A DNA stretch of 64,000 bases from Dromaius novaehollandiae (lineage: Eukaryota > Chordata > Aves > Casuariiformes > Dromaiidae): assembly GCF_036370855.1 (NCBI RefSeq), contig NC_088101.1, positions 1,185,501-1,249,500 on the forward strand. Reading direction: 5' to 3'. A program made the position numbers and the translations under genes. Positions 18,857 through 29,815 of this stretch are shown piece after piece. Numbering within the stretch: the first letter of the stretch is position 1; each line of letters begins with the position of its first letter. The notes under the pieces were generated by a model. That model was not told where the DNA came from, ran no database searches, and worked only from the letters and a program-made list of their open reading frames with translations.

Positions 18857-19573
18857 TGTCCCGATCCAGTATCGGGAGGGTTTCGTTACGATCCCAAGGA
18901 CGAGATTAAGACGCTGAAACCGGTCAAATATCGTACAACCTTTTACCTTTATTTTCCACGAAGTGGGGAGAAAAGGCGTTGGGGGGGGGGGGGAGGCGAA
19001 GGGAAAAAAGGGAACAAGGGTAAGGGGAAAAGACAGAGAAAAGTTGGAAAAGGAGAGAGGAAGCTAGCTACCACCACTCCGAGGCCGATGATGTTCCGCT
19101 GACTCCGCTCGAATCACAGCTCAAGCTGGGTGCCTCCGACGAGGGACGAGGAGCGAGGGCCGAGAGAGGGAGTGAGAAAGAGATGGGGGGGCGGGCGAAC
19201 AAAGAAATGCAAATTGCTGGTAACTCCCTTATCATTCCCGCCTGCAGCAGCTCTGGGCCCTTTCTCACTGTACTAGGGAGTGCGGCCTAAGGCTTCAGCA
19301 AATTTAGCCACTCATGCCAAGCAGGTTTTATAGAAGTTGTGCTAAAAACGGACAATAATTTACAGTCCAGATCCCAGAGTCTCTGCCCGATTGCGGTCTC
19401 ATTCAGTGCAGGCTCGGTGTGTCCCGGGTGGTCGCAGGGAGACCTTTTCAGGGGTCGCAGCAGCTCAGTCCTGTTTCCGCTGGGAACAGATGGCTTGTTC
19501 GGGGTTATGGTTCGCTTGCATCTTATGTACCAAGAAATGTTCAAGGCAAAAGTTCACTCATCTGTCCGCCACA
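18857..19573 (-). repeat. Outermost (5') LTR of the array, internally deleted
   Basis: This is the 5' LTR of unit 3 and the right end of the array. It matches the 973-bp LTRs up to about 19208 and again from 19209 on, but about 255 bp (equivalent to about 12278-12532) are missing. The sequence AAAT/AAT flanks both sides of the gap, suggesting a microhomology deletion. It has more private substitutions than the two inner LTRs (for example near 18916, 18922 and 18960). The TATAAAA candidate (19326-19332, minus strand) and AATAAA (18948-18953) are retained. The right edge is set by the abrupt change after CCGCCACA at 19573. Confidence 0.85.
18948..18953 (-). promoter_or_regulatory. LTR polyadenylation signal AATAAA
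   Basis: Same position in the LTR as in the two inner copies, minus strand. Confidence 0.55.
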
Positions 19574-20535
19574 CAGGTGGGGAAAGGCAAAGGGGAGGCG
19601 AAGGGAAGAGGGGAAGAAGGGTAAGGGGAAAAAGAGAAAGCTGGAAAAGGAGAGAAGCAGCTAGCTACCACCACTCCGAGTCCGATGATGTTCTGCTGAC
19701 TCCGTTCGAATTACCGCTCAGGCTGGGTGCCTCCGAAGAGGGACCCTGAACAAAGAAATCCCTGGGCAATTATACTTTCCAATCTAAGCTCTCCACCCTT
19801 CATGCAGTAGTTTGGACCAACAGTAATATTTGGGTCTGGGGTCTCCTGCTCCTTATTGGGTCTCATCACTGTCCCTAGGTAGGCTGTTTGCTGTTGCGGT
19901 TTCTGCTGACAGATGTGTTTTCATTCTTCGGGTCCTGCCCTTCTCTCTCAAGGCCCTGACAAAGTAGTACTTCCACAGCAGTGACTGTAGGTGTTGTCTC
20001 CCAAGGTCCAGACAAAGGGAATATAATCTGGACCTCGAGATAGTCCAGACCGCCCCCTAATCAGCATTGTTTCAGCAGGGAGAGGAGGCCCTGCTCCCCA
20101 GGGTCCTGGCGCCCAAGCAGGCCTTATTTCAAAGCCTTGACATCCTTCCTCCCGGAGTGTAAAGCATAGGAATGCAAACTGCTTGTAGCTCCCCTATCTT
20201 ATCAGCCTGCACCAGCTCTGGGGCCCTTTCTTACTGAACTAGGAGTGCAGCCTAAGGCTTCAGCAAATTTAGCTACTCATGCTAAGCAAGTTTTATAGAA
20301 GTTGTGCTAAGCGGCAATAATTTACAGTCCAGGTCCCAAAGTCTCTGCCGGATCATGGTGTGGTTCAGTGCAGGCTCGGTGTGTCCTGAATGGTTGCAGG
20401 GAGACCATTTCGGGGGTCGCAGCAGCTTAGTCCTGTTTCCGCCGGGAACAGATGTCTTGTACGGGGTTATGGTTTGCTTGCACCTTATGTACCAAGAAAT
20501 GTTTAAGGCAAAAGTTCACTCATCTGTCCGCCACA
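19574..20535 (-). repeat. Older diverged LTR of the same family, interrupted by the array
   Basis: This 962-bp stretch aligns with the array LTR from a point about 105 bp inside its left edge up to the same CCGCCACA right end (20528-20535), with many substitutions. It also has about 130 bp in the middle (about 19960-20170) that the array LTRs lack. The missing left ~105 bp are not next to it, because the array LTR begins there instead. The simplest reading is that the provirus integrated into a pre-existing LTR of its own family, leaving the rest of that LTR beyond the left window edge. A solo LTR or a larger older provirus are both possible. Its TATA-like site (TATAAAA, minus strand near 20290) is kept. 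Confidence 0.8.
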
Positions 20536-20710
20536 CATGCACAGCCTCAGGGTCCTTCCTTGTACCCCAGGCTTGGCTGGGCTTCACCGTGGCTGGCACG
20601 GGGGGGAGCAGGGATGCTGGACAGGCTGCTTTGGTGCCCACGCTCTGCCTGGGGCTCACGCCTTGTGCTCAGTTCCTCTTTCTGCTGCTGCAAATGCAAA
20701 GAGAAAGCCT

Positions 20711-20725
20711 CTGCTCTTCTTCCAG
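20711..20725 (+). other. Splice acceptor of the IRG coding exon
   Basis: A pyrimidine-rich stretch ends in CTTCTTCCAG followed by G, 31 bases before the IRG start codon. IRG genes commonly have a short 5' non-coding exon spliced to one large coding exon, which fits. The upstream exon was not found; the LTR at 19574-20535 lies where the intron would run. Confidence 0.55.
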
Positions 20726-20756
20726 GCTGACCGGACACCCACTCACTGCAGCCGCC

Positions 20757-22059
20757 ATGGCCAGCGCTGACACAGACTTGGAGGCGGAGGCACTTCCCCA
20801 TATTTCTAAAGGAGACATGAATGAGATAAGGGCTGCAATAGAGAAAGGAGACCTCACAGCAGCAGCTACAAAAGCCCAGGAGATCCTGGCTAATGAAGAA
20901 AAGATCCAGCTCCACATTGCTGTAACAGGAGAGTCAGGCTCCGGGAAATCGTCTTTCATCAATGCCGTGCGTGGCCTGCAGGACCATGAGCAGGGTGCAG
21001 CTGAGGTTGGAGTGACAGAGACAACGGTGCAGTGCCCCTTATCCTTGCCCCCAGGACTCCCACGTGACTTTCTGGGACCTGCCTGGCATTGGGGCACCCA
21101 ATTTCAGACCAGACACCTACCTGCAGCAGGTGCAGTTCGACCGCTATGACTTCTTCATCATCATCTCCTCCAGCCGCTTCACATGCAATGCTGTGATTCT
21201 GGCAGAGGCAATTCAGGCTCGGGGGAAGCATTTCTACTTTGTGCGCTCCAAGGTGGATCAGGATGTGAGCAATGAGCAAAGACTCTACGATGAGGAGGGA
21301 GTCCTGAAGGCCAAAGGGAAGAAAGCTACTGCGACCCGGTCACAGCGCTATGATGAGATGGCAGTCCTGGATAGGATCCGTCAGGACTGTGAAAGGAAGC
21401 TGGCAGAGCTGGGCATAAGCTCCCTTCAAGTCTTTCTTGTCTGCAGGGATGGTTTTGGCAGGAAGTACGATGGTCCCAGACTGTTGTGGACCTTCCTGGA
21501 TGATCTGCCAAGCCAGAAGAAACTCGGCTTCCTACGGTCCCTGGCCAACACTTCAAAGGAGGTGCTGAGAAAGAAGAAGGAGGAGCTGATGAAGTATGTC
21601 TGGCTGAAAAGCCTTGCGTCATGTAGAGCATCTGCTGTTCCCATCCCTGGTCTCTCTACCGCTGTTGATACTGCAATCCTGGTGACATCCCTGCAAGAGT
21701 ACTGCTGGACCTTTGGCCTGGCTGAGGACTCCCTCCAGAAACTTGCAGAGCAGGTGAACAAGCCTGTTGAGGAGCTGAAGGCTGTCATGAGGTCCCCCCT
21801 GCACCACGAAATATCCAAGGATCTTGTAATTAAGCTGTTGACCAAAAGCTTTGGGGGTGCTGTGCAATATCCACTGCTTGTGTTAAAATCCATCCCCATA
21901 GTGGGGGCTGTGATAGGCTGTCTGTTGTCGGCAGCAATTGCTTTCTTCAGCATGTTCTTTCTGTTGAGGAATTTCCTGTCTGATGCTGCTGCTAATGCCG
22001 AACGTATTCTGCAGCGGGCTTTAGAGGGGACGAGTCAGAATAGCCCAAAGGGGAGCTGA
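20757..22059 (+). pseudogene. Immunity-related GTPase (IRG), single coding exon with one frameshift
   Basis: IRG proteins are interferon-linked dynamin-like GTPases that act on vacuole membranes around intracellular pathogens; IRGC-type members act in the germ line. The ATG at 20757 has a perfect GCCGCCATGG context. Seen: helical N-terminus, P-loop G-E-S-G-S-G-K-S at residues 58-65 (GKS type), switch I T-E-T-T near 87-90, G3 W-D-L-P-G-I-G (from 21073), G4-like S-K-V-D (near 21250), then the helical C-terminal domain with a hydrophobic segment (about 21880-21980), ending at 22059. Length about 434 codons is normal. Around 21030-21036 the frame moves by one base: motifs before lie in frame 1, motifs after in frame 2, and reading on in frame 1 stops at 21149. 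There is no other stop and no myristoylation signal. A sequencing error or very recent pseudogene is possible. Confidence 0.88.
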
Positions 22060-22215
22060 GCACAAAGTGTGTGAAAGGAATGTGGGGAGCTCCCAAGAGC
22101 AGCGGGGAGAGGGGCTGAGTCCGGCCATCTGCATTCTGCACGGGTGGCCAATGCTTTGCTGTCTGGAAGTGCTGCGGGGTGCTCTGGTGGTGCCGGGGAG
22201 TGGGGTGAACTGCTG
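22060..22215 (+). other. Probable IRG 3' untranslated sequence
   Basis: GC-rich sequence following the IRG stop, without an open frame or a clear nearby AATAAA. The next good plus-strand AATAAA is at 22767-22772. Confidence 0.4.
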
Positions 22216-22655
22216 AAGCTAATATTCAAGTTTCCTTTTATTAATATTTATAATATATCTTTATGAATATGTCTCACTTATCACAATTTTTTCATTTTCA
22301 TATTATTGTATTTATATTTCTATTAATATTTTCTGCCAATGTTTTTCTATTGTTTTCTGTTCTATTAATATTTCTATTATTATTGTTCTACTATCTTTCT
22401 ACTGTTGTATGACTATTTCTATAGCCTTTATGTTAATATTTGAATTATGATTTTAGTGTTCCTTTTAATGGTATTTCTAGCTTTATTCTTGTATTGGCTT
22501 TTATGACTGTTCATCTCTTTTAATACCATTAATGCAAATATTCCATTTTGACATTGGTATTTCTGTGATTTTCATAGCATATTTGCACTTTGTTATGATT
22601 ATTCATGTTTTTCCTAGCAGTAGTTGTTATATTTTAATTAGCATTTGTTTAACTT
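22216..22655. other. T-rich, low-GC block
   Basis: About 440 bp dominated by TATTAATATTT- and TTTCTATT-like words, sharply lower in GC than the IRG exon to its left. It could be degraded simple sequence or a low-complexity 3' UTR. No gene is visible. Confidence 0.6.
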
Positions 22656-25600
22656 TGCCCCAGCATGAGATGGGCGCACCTCCTGCCATCACCCTCCTCC
22701 CAGTGAAGAATGCTAGACCCAGAGGGCGCCTGGAGGTATATTAACCACATTAATGAGACTTTCTTCAATAAAACTACTTACTTGCCTTCTTCCCCCTGCC
22801 CCCTGCAATAATTCATGGTGGGTTAATGATAACCCTTTAATTAGACAGTTAATATTGCAAGAACAGTCACGGCAGGCCCCTTTCTGGGTTTTTCAGGGCG
22901 GGGCAAGGGTATTTTGGCACACCTGCTACAAGGAGTTGCCCCAGCTCAGGATGTTTCAGTATTTCGGGGGCAGGCAATGACCCTGCCTCCCCATCCCATC
23001 ACTCGTTCACAGGATCGCTGGCCTCAAACAGTGAGGCAGTTTCAGAGTGAGGAAAGGGGGGAAAGACCTGGGGGTCCCTGCCCTGCTATAGAGCTCCCAA
23101 AGTCCCACCATCGGGTGCACAAGCGCGCCAGGCTCATAGCTCACTCGAGCATCAGCCCAGGCTCTAAGTCCTTTTAATATCCATGCCTGGACCAGGAACA
23201 CGGGCGCGTCCAGGCTCTACTGTCGCTGGCACCCAGCCCTGCAGCTTCCGTGTCCCACAGCCCTTCTCCTGCTCTTGGTACTGAGATTTCTCAATGCACC
23301 CACGCACAGAGCAGACAACAAACTCACACAGAAAATATGGTTTCATGAGGAGATAGCACAGACTGAGGCACTGAGGCATAGGGTGCAAGTAGACAAGCTC
23401 ATGGACAAGCTGCTCACTCGCACCCTGCCTGCCCCTCTTGTCCCTCTTCTCTCCATTTCCCCATGCCTCTTCATCTGCCATCCACCTCCATCTGTCCCTT
23501 TCTCCGCCCTGGTCTCCTTCCAAATAAACAACCAGCCCCTGATTACTTTCTTCCCCACTGGCCCCCATTTCAATACATCCATCCCCAAATTTGACATTTC
23601 TGACATTGTTACCTGGGCCATCCCTGCTTTCCCTGGTATTGCCGATGCGGTCACTTAGTTGCTAGTGGCCTTGTGAGAGCTTTTATCTAAGCACTCAAGT
23701 TGCTGAATTACACCAATACCAAGTAGTTTTGAAAATCCCAGATAAGATAAAAAAACTCTTCCTTTTTAACCACCGTAGAAATATCCAGGCTGTGTAATAT
23801 AGATGATCACACTTCTCCCACAAGGGTAGTATCATTCCATTCAGTGCCAACACCTTGTAATTCAAATCTGCAGCGATACAATTTTTTGTCCCAGATTGAC
23901 AAGTCTGTTGCGTCTCATTTACACTTCAGGAGCCCTGCTGATTTTGACAATCTCATTGCATCCATCTTCTAAGTTCTGCAATAAATGGAATAAAGGTAGA
24001 TAAAATCTCTATTGGTTTTGTTATTTTTTATGGACTGCTTTCCTCACCCTAGCACAGGAGAAACCTCACAGCAGGGGGAAGCAAATGCCATGTAATGAAA
24101 GCCTCATCAAACACCAACTTCTTAAAACTGTCAGAACTGCCTGACATGTGTGAGACCTCCTCAGCATGAATAAACCAACAAATGTCCAGGAAAACATGTG
24201 CCCCTGGCCAAAACAAAGAAAAGACACCATTCGCAAGGCAAAAGTGCTTTTCTGACAACCAACACCACATAAAGAAAGCATTAAAATTTTTGAAGGATGT
24301 GAGAAGAAAGGAGATACTGGTGATAGTGAGTGTGTGGCGAGCATTGGTCTGAATGTTTGGCTACCAGGTTAGGAGATTGTGGAAAAGGTGATTTCAAGAC
24401 ATTGTTTTTATTTAGTTTTTAATCAGTTAGGGCTCTTGACAGAGAAAGGAAATCTTTGTAAGTGTTCTTCTTTAAAATCCCACACCAGTGGGATGATGAT
24501 ATTTTAGGAGTCTTGGAAATGTACTTGGGCAGCTCTGATAAAATTAATGTCTGGAATTAGAAGATTTTCTCATGCTTCCTCTAAGGCTGCAAGAAATACA
24601 AGCTACATGAAAGCTACCCCATAAATGCTTTTAAAAATCACTTAACACAGAAATGCCTGTTTCAGGTGTTGCTATAAATACCAGTTACAATCATACAATA
24701 CAGTTAGCTAACTCCCATGATCTCCTGTGGCCTAGGAACTGGTGAAGTCAGATAGACAAAACTTTCAAAATTGGAAGTGGATTGGCAAAGACTTCTAGAA
24801 AAATGATGAATGATTCTTTCCCTTTTGTTAGGAAATTTATTTGCAATTTTAGTCAAACTCTGTGTAGATGGAAAACAAAACTGCCTTTAAATAAACAAAG
24901 ACAGAACTTTTATTACTTTAGTAGATCTCCCTTAGATGAAGCCAACTTTATCTATAGACAGCAAATTGTACTGTTGTTTCTCATTAGCAAACCTGTTAAG
25001 ATTTTAGAATTAGTAGGTCTTATCCTCTCATGACTTGTTTTTATTAGTAAATTGTAGAAAGAGCTTTTCATCTCCCAAAGAGTTTCTAAAATTTGAACAA
25101 ATTACTCTCTGAACTGAGCTAATTGAATTATTTGGAATGAAGGAAATATCCTCCAAATACCTCTGGGTGAAATCACTCCCGACAAAAGCTGATGCTGCAC
25201 TTCACCATGATCTGGTTCCAGATGCCAAGTGAGTGATATCTTCCAGTTCAGTGTCTTGGGATATCCTTGCCTTCTTACCCCACTAATTCTCAGCAGGCCC
25301 TGCCTAGGGACCAAGGCCATCACCCCGCTTTCCAGATCTGATGCCATGGTAGCAGCCCTAGGAATCACCCTACTTCTACTGAGGCAGGGGCAACCTACGG
25401 CCTGGTATTATCTCTCAGCAGCACCAGCTGTCCTCCTGGTGTCCACCAGGGACGCGCCTCATGAATGAGGCTGAAAGGCCCGCTATTGGAAGGGAGATGG
25501 GAAAGAGGTGTCAAACTCTACTGATGATGTCACCCTCAGGCCCCAGCTCTCTTGGTATCTTGCAAATACTAGTGGCTTGAGCCTAGCATCATCTCATGAA

Positions 25601-27289
25601 CGTAGAGTCAGATCCCTGGGGTCTGGGTTGGTCTACTGCTGTCCTTCTGTAAGATGAGAACACAGTGGTCCGCTGTGAGAATGAAGAGAAACAGGCACTC
25701 AGATGTCACCTTAAAAATGCCGTACAAGCACTCTGAATAGACCCCCAACCCAGGGTACTTTTGTTACAACAGAGTCTGAGGCAGCATCCTCAATGGGAGT
25801 CTGAGGGCTGGGTAGCGCTGTGAAGATGTTCAGGCAAGCTACCTCCTGTCTACAACTTGGAGGTGTGTAATGCGAGAGCGGTCATACGGACAGGGAAAAT
25901 GAGACACTGAGCTCAGAGGTACTCTATTGAAGGTCAGCAAGGGAATCAATTGCCCACTGGGATCAAATTCCCAGACCTGTGCTGTCTTTCCTAGCAAAGA
26001 TGAATGAAAATCAAGATTTCCAGAGGGACACTGGCAAGTAAACAGACCGGGCAGGAGGTGACCATCCTGGGATATTCCAGTAGCTATTAATGAAGGCTAC
26101 AAAGAGTTATCTGAGCAAGTATCACACCACCTCTGAAGCTGCAGCTCTGCCAAATACATATATTTTTTCCTTTTTAAATATTTTGTGATAGTTCCAGAAT
26201 TGTTGTGCTTTATCTGTCTGTACCTCCTCTCCCATTAAGTACTCTACCAGTTTGCTGCATGATTTACAACAGCCTATAAAAAATATCCTCTGCTGCAGTA
26301 TCTCCCCTGTTCTTTGGTTCAAGGCACGGAACTTATGCATTATTTAAAATAGCAAAGTACTCATCTGAGGCTGTTAATGCCTCAGGTATTCATTTATTTG
26401 AAGCATCTGAGTGTTTCTCTGCAGAAACTACTCCACAAAATTACAAGGAGGAAGCATCAGCTGCATGTCTGAAAGCAAAAGTGGGGAGGGAGAGCTGGAG
26501 TAGCCCCTCACAGGGTAGGAGGCAAAGAGATGTGCAAAGACAAGGCCATGTTCTCTTTGGGCTGTTCTTAGTCCTGGTGGCCAGGCAGTGTTGGAGGTTA
26601 CTGCTCACCCCCTACCTCCCAATTCCAGGTTGTCCTTGCAACATTTGCTGTGGAAGGCCAAGCCCTTGCTTTCCAGCCCTTGCTTTCCAAAGGTCTTCTG
26701 TCCATCCCTGGCACAAATATAGCTATTACTTAGATCACATGCAGGACTGCACTCAGAAGCAAAACAAACCTGATTTTAAAACAACTTCTTCCAGGCCTCC
26801 ACTTTAAGCAGTTTTTTTCAAGGGTGTGAGGGACAAGCCCTTGGGTATTGTCTGGGAACAGGAATGGCTTTAATCTGTACCATGTGCCTAGACAACTCTC
26901 CTTTCGTGGCTTTGGGAGTACTTTGCCAATTCTTTACGAGATCGTACACCAGCAGAGTTAGGCTGGTTTGAGAGGAGCAAGCTACTACCAGCATCCAATC
27001 TGTTGGCATTCCCTTTGCAGGAGGAGGAGGAGGCGGGATGCACTCTGATTCCTCTCCATGAAGTGATTCTTCCTCTGTTCCTCCCATCCAGCAGCCAGTT
27101 CTCTCTCTCTGTGTTGTCACCCGGGGTACGCTTGCTTGTATTATAGCAATATGTTTTCATGCCTTCTCAGGCAGGGCTGTGTGTTTCTATCCTACAGTGT
27201 TCGCTCTGCTTTTAGCTCCAGTTTTGAGTGCCTGTGTTGGACAGTGATTTAAATTATTATTCCTTAGATATTGAGTGCTTTACTGGAAG
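22656..27289. other. Non-coding, no recognised gene
   Basis: AATAAA occurs at 22767-22772 (possible IRG polyadenylation signal). A moderately GC-rich stretch at about 22860-23660 contains a 128-codon plus-strand open frame (23275-23658) that I do not recognise and that has no coding signature beyond its length. The rest (23700-27289) is ordinary AT-leaning intergenic sequence with only short chance frames, including a GGA-repeat near 27021-27033. Confidence 0.5.
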
Positions 27290-27620
27290 GCTTCTCTGCC
27301 CACTGGGACTTTTATCACTGGCAGCAATGGGGCCGCCTGGGCCGGGCTGGGGCAGGGGCCGGTGTGGCTGGTGTGGGGGGCTCTGCCCCCCCCAGGAGCA
27401 GCGGCTCCAGGGCCATCCCAGGGTGGGAGGCAGCTGCAGAACTCAGCCCAGTGCCAGCCTGTGTCCCCCAGCCCAGCTCCCAAGCACGACCCGACCCACA
27501 TGGGGCCGGGGCACTGGCTGGGGTGGGCTGCCCCCCCCCCCAACATCCTCCTGGGGCCAGGAGGGGAGGGCTGGTGCCTGGGGGCTCTGAAACAGGCTCA
27601 GGGTGCTGCTCTGGGGCCCC
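27290..27620. other. GC-rich block with C and G runs
   Basis: Strongly GC-rich stretch with homopolymer C/G runs (for example C8 near 27386 and C10 near 27531). Several overlapping open frames exist in all phases, as expected of a stop-poor GC-rich sequence. No domain is recognised. It directly precedes the minisatellite. Confidence 0.5.
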
Positions 27621-27689
27621 AAAATGGGGATGGTGTAATTATGCGGTTTGCAAGAGAGGGTAAAGGGGTGGTTTGGGGGGGGCTTGGAA

Positions 27690-28255
27690 AGGGAGGATAA
27701 ATCCTGCATTTTTGGTGCTTGAAAATAGGTTCAATGGACCGATTTCAGAGCTCAGAAATGGAGGCCAAGGGCTGCATTTATGGGGCTTGAAAATGGGTTC
27801 ATTGGGCTGTTTTTGGTGCTCAAAAGCAGAGGCTAAGTCCTCCATTTTTGGTGCTTAAAAACAAGCTCAGGGGGCTGGTTTAGGGGCTTGGAAAGCGAAG
27901 CTAAATCCTGTGGTTTTGGGGCTCAAAGACAGGTTCAGAGGGCTGCTTTTGGGGCTCAGTCTGCACTTCTGAGCTCCCAAAACAGCCCACAGGACCTGTT
28001 TTTGAGCCCCCAAAGGGCAGGATTTAGCCTCCATTTCTAATCCCTGTGTTTCTGAGCCTCAAAAAACATGTTCTTTGAACTGGTTTCAGGGCCTCTGTTT
28101 CTGAGCTAAGTCCTGCATTTTTGGTGCTTGAAAACAGGTTCAGTGGGCTGTTTTTGGTGCTCAAACACAAAGCTTAAGTAAGTCCTGCATTTTGGGATCT
28201 TGAAAACAGAGACCAAGTCATCTGTTTTCAGCCCCAAAACCAGAGGCTGGGTGGG
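27690..28255. repeat. Degenerate ~68-bp minisatellite with inverted copies
   Basis: Units begin with TCCTGCATTTTTGGTGCTTG or close variants at about 27698, 27768, 27836, 27904, 28109 and 28182. Each carries GGTTCA...GGGCTG and GGTGCTCA...GAGGCTAA words in the same order. Between about 27960 and 28050 the words appear as reverse complements (GAGCTCCCAAAACAGCCC, GGATTTAGCC), so copies lie in both orientations and could fold on each other. Confidence 0.75.
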
Positions 28256-28768
28256 CCCTTTTTGTGGGCAGTGGGAGGGCAAGAGGGGCGGGAGGGGGCA
28301 GGGCCCGCGGACCCTCACCGCAGGTGGGGGTCCGTCCATGTGCGCCCTGACGGCAGGAAGGCCGGCATGTACCAGGCTGAACTTGGCATCTGAGATAGTT
28401 TCTAGCGCAAAAGGCACTTTTGGGGGCAGAAACCCGGGCAGACACCGTCTTCCAGTTCCAATACTTATTCCACATGTATACAATCCTTCGACTATTTATT
28501 CCATATGTGTGTACTAGTAATAAATAATAACCTGTATTTGATATTAATATGCAAGTTGTGACAGTGATTGATTTACGACCTCGTCAATCGCCAAGATTGC
28601 TGTAATGAGCCAACACTGTACTCCCAGCGTGGTTTGCAAGGAGGCCAAGAGCCAGGCAGGAGCAGGCAGGTTGTCCCCAGCCAGGAGTGGGGTCCCACGC
28701 AGGGCAGGAGGGAGGCAAGCGGAATTGTCCTGCTGTGAGCAGGGAGCCGGGCGGCTTCTGTCAGGGAT

Positions 28769-28917
28769 GCTACAGAAACATTGCTTCAGGACTAATATTT
28801 CTGTAACTCACAAAGCCTTAGGCCCAAGTGGATAACTAACACATCTGGTTGTTCTTGCCATTGCATCAGTGTAAATCATCGTCCATCCACTACAAGGGTT
28901 TGTGCAGAGGCAGACAA
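28769..28917 (+). repeat. Left arm of a 149-bp inverted repeat
   Basis: Starts GCTACAGAAACATTGC and ends GCAGAGGCAGACAA. It is the near-perfect reverse complement of 29816-29964, with about a dozen mismatches in 149 bases and no indels seen. See that entry. Confidence 0.85.
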
Positions 28918-29815
28918 CAAAAAGTTGCTGCTGCCCGCAGAGGGATGCCTCTCCTCGCCTCTTGCTTTTGCTGCTGTTAACACGCTATAGCCAGTCAGCT
29001 CCAGGAGCTGATCTGACTGCAACTGCATCCCGTTGGGCAGCAGATGGGTTTTCCTTGGGGATACTGTCCCCAGTCTCACTTGCCACATCAGACTTAAACT
29101 GATCTGCTAGTGCGCTGCAGGATGGGAACGGCCCTTTTCTGGGAGGCTCTAAAGGGGAAGTTACAGAACGCAGCTCTGCAACCACATGGCCCCATGCCAG
29201 GCACGTCTCCTTTTTCCTGGATGGATGTGGACTGCTGGAGGAACTCTTTGACATAATTTTGTCCAAAGAGTGATGCAGAAATGCAAGATGATGGTTCTGG
29301 TTGCAGCTGAGCACTGGGTATTTCGAACCTTCATGCATTTTTCTTTCACCATTTCAGCAACCCAGGAAAAATGTGGGCCGAAAAGAAATCTTAAGGGAGA
29401 AGGAGTATCCAAGGTGAGTCCTTTGAACTGGTAGAGATATTACTGTGTATGACCACGCTGTGTGGTCAGGATCAAAGCCCGGTGTGTTTTAGCCTGTCCC
29501 TCATGTTTTGTGCTGCCTTTTGAGGGCATCTCGAAGAAGGTGTGTTGGTGCACTTGTGCATAGCTAGCCTTGGGAAACATGATGCTGTCTTCTGCCCCAA
29601 ACATGCTTCCAAGCAGGGCAGGATTAGAGCTGTTCCCAGCCCTTCTCTGGTGATAGAGCTGCAGTCACATCCCAGCTACGGACAAAGAGGAATGGGAGGC
29701 ACCTGAACAGGTGAAGCTGGGAAACTGAGCGAGCTTTACTGGGCCACTGTGGGTTGAAAATGATACCACACAGTGGCTCCCTCATAGCAACTCGTGTTTC
29801 TTTGATTTACTCCAG
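28918..29815. other. 898-bp spacer between the inverted arms
   Basis: Unique sequence without a recognised gene. It contains a short hydrophilic open frame on the minus strand (28985-29338) that I do not recognise; no transposase motif was seen. Confidence 0.5.

Larger units (their letters stand above)
1..19573 (-). mobile_element. Tandem array of three LTR-sharing endogenous proviruses
   Basis: The sequence repeats head to tail with a period of 6933 bp (unit 1 to 2) and 6932 bp (unit 2 to 3). Position 1 matches 6934, and 6934 matches 13866. Each period is one 5959-bp internal region plus one 973-bp LTR, so neighbouring proviruses share an LTR, unlike independent insertions, which have two LTRs and flanking host DNA. 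All genes read on the minus strand. Unit 1 is cut by the window edge; its left boundary and the total number of units are unknown. Units 2 and 3 encode identical proteins as far as I could compare; unit 1 differs by scattered substitutions and one homopolymer slip. All units share RT breaks and an integrase deletion, so none can replicate alone. The pol part reminds me of class III (ERV-L-like) elements and the env part of class I (gamma-type); this is inference from motifs. Confidence 0.95.

Noticed and set aside
19576..19665. Interferon-response (ISRE)-like AAAAAGAGAAAG words in the old LTR upstream of the IRG exon
   Set aside because: They do not match GAAANNGAAA exactly, and the surrounding polypurine sequence makes such words likely by chance.
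20304..20756. N-terminal extension of the IRG frame into the LTR
   Set aside because: The frame is open by chance; the extension crosses the LTR end and a splice acceptor, and the ATG at 20757 has an ideal context and fits the IRG family start.
21023..21054. A tiny intron ending in CCCCCAG that would explain the IRG frame change
   Set aside because: It would be under 35 bases, far below the workable intron size in vertebrates. A frameshift is simpler.
23275..23658. 128-codon plus-strand frame
   Set aside because: No domain, signal or family resemblance, and the opposite strand has frames of similar length. Treated as chance.
27228..27700. Overlapping 120-141-codon frames in three phases
   Set aside because: The region is GC-rich and stop-poor; three competing frames of similar length argue against coding.
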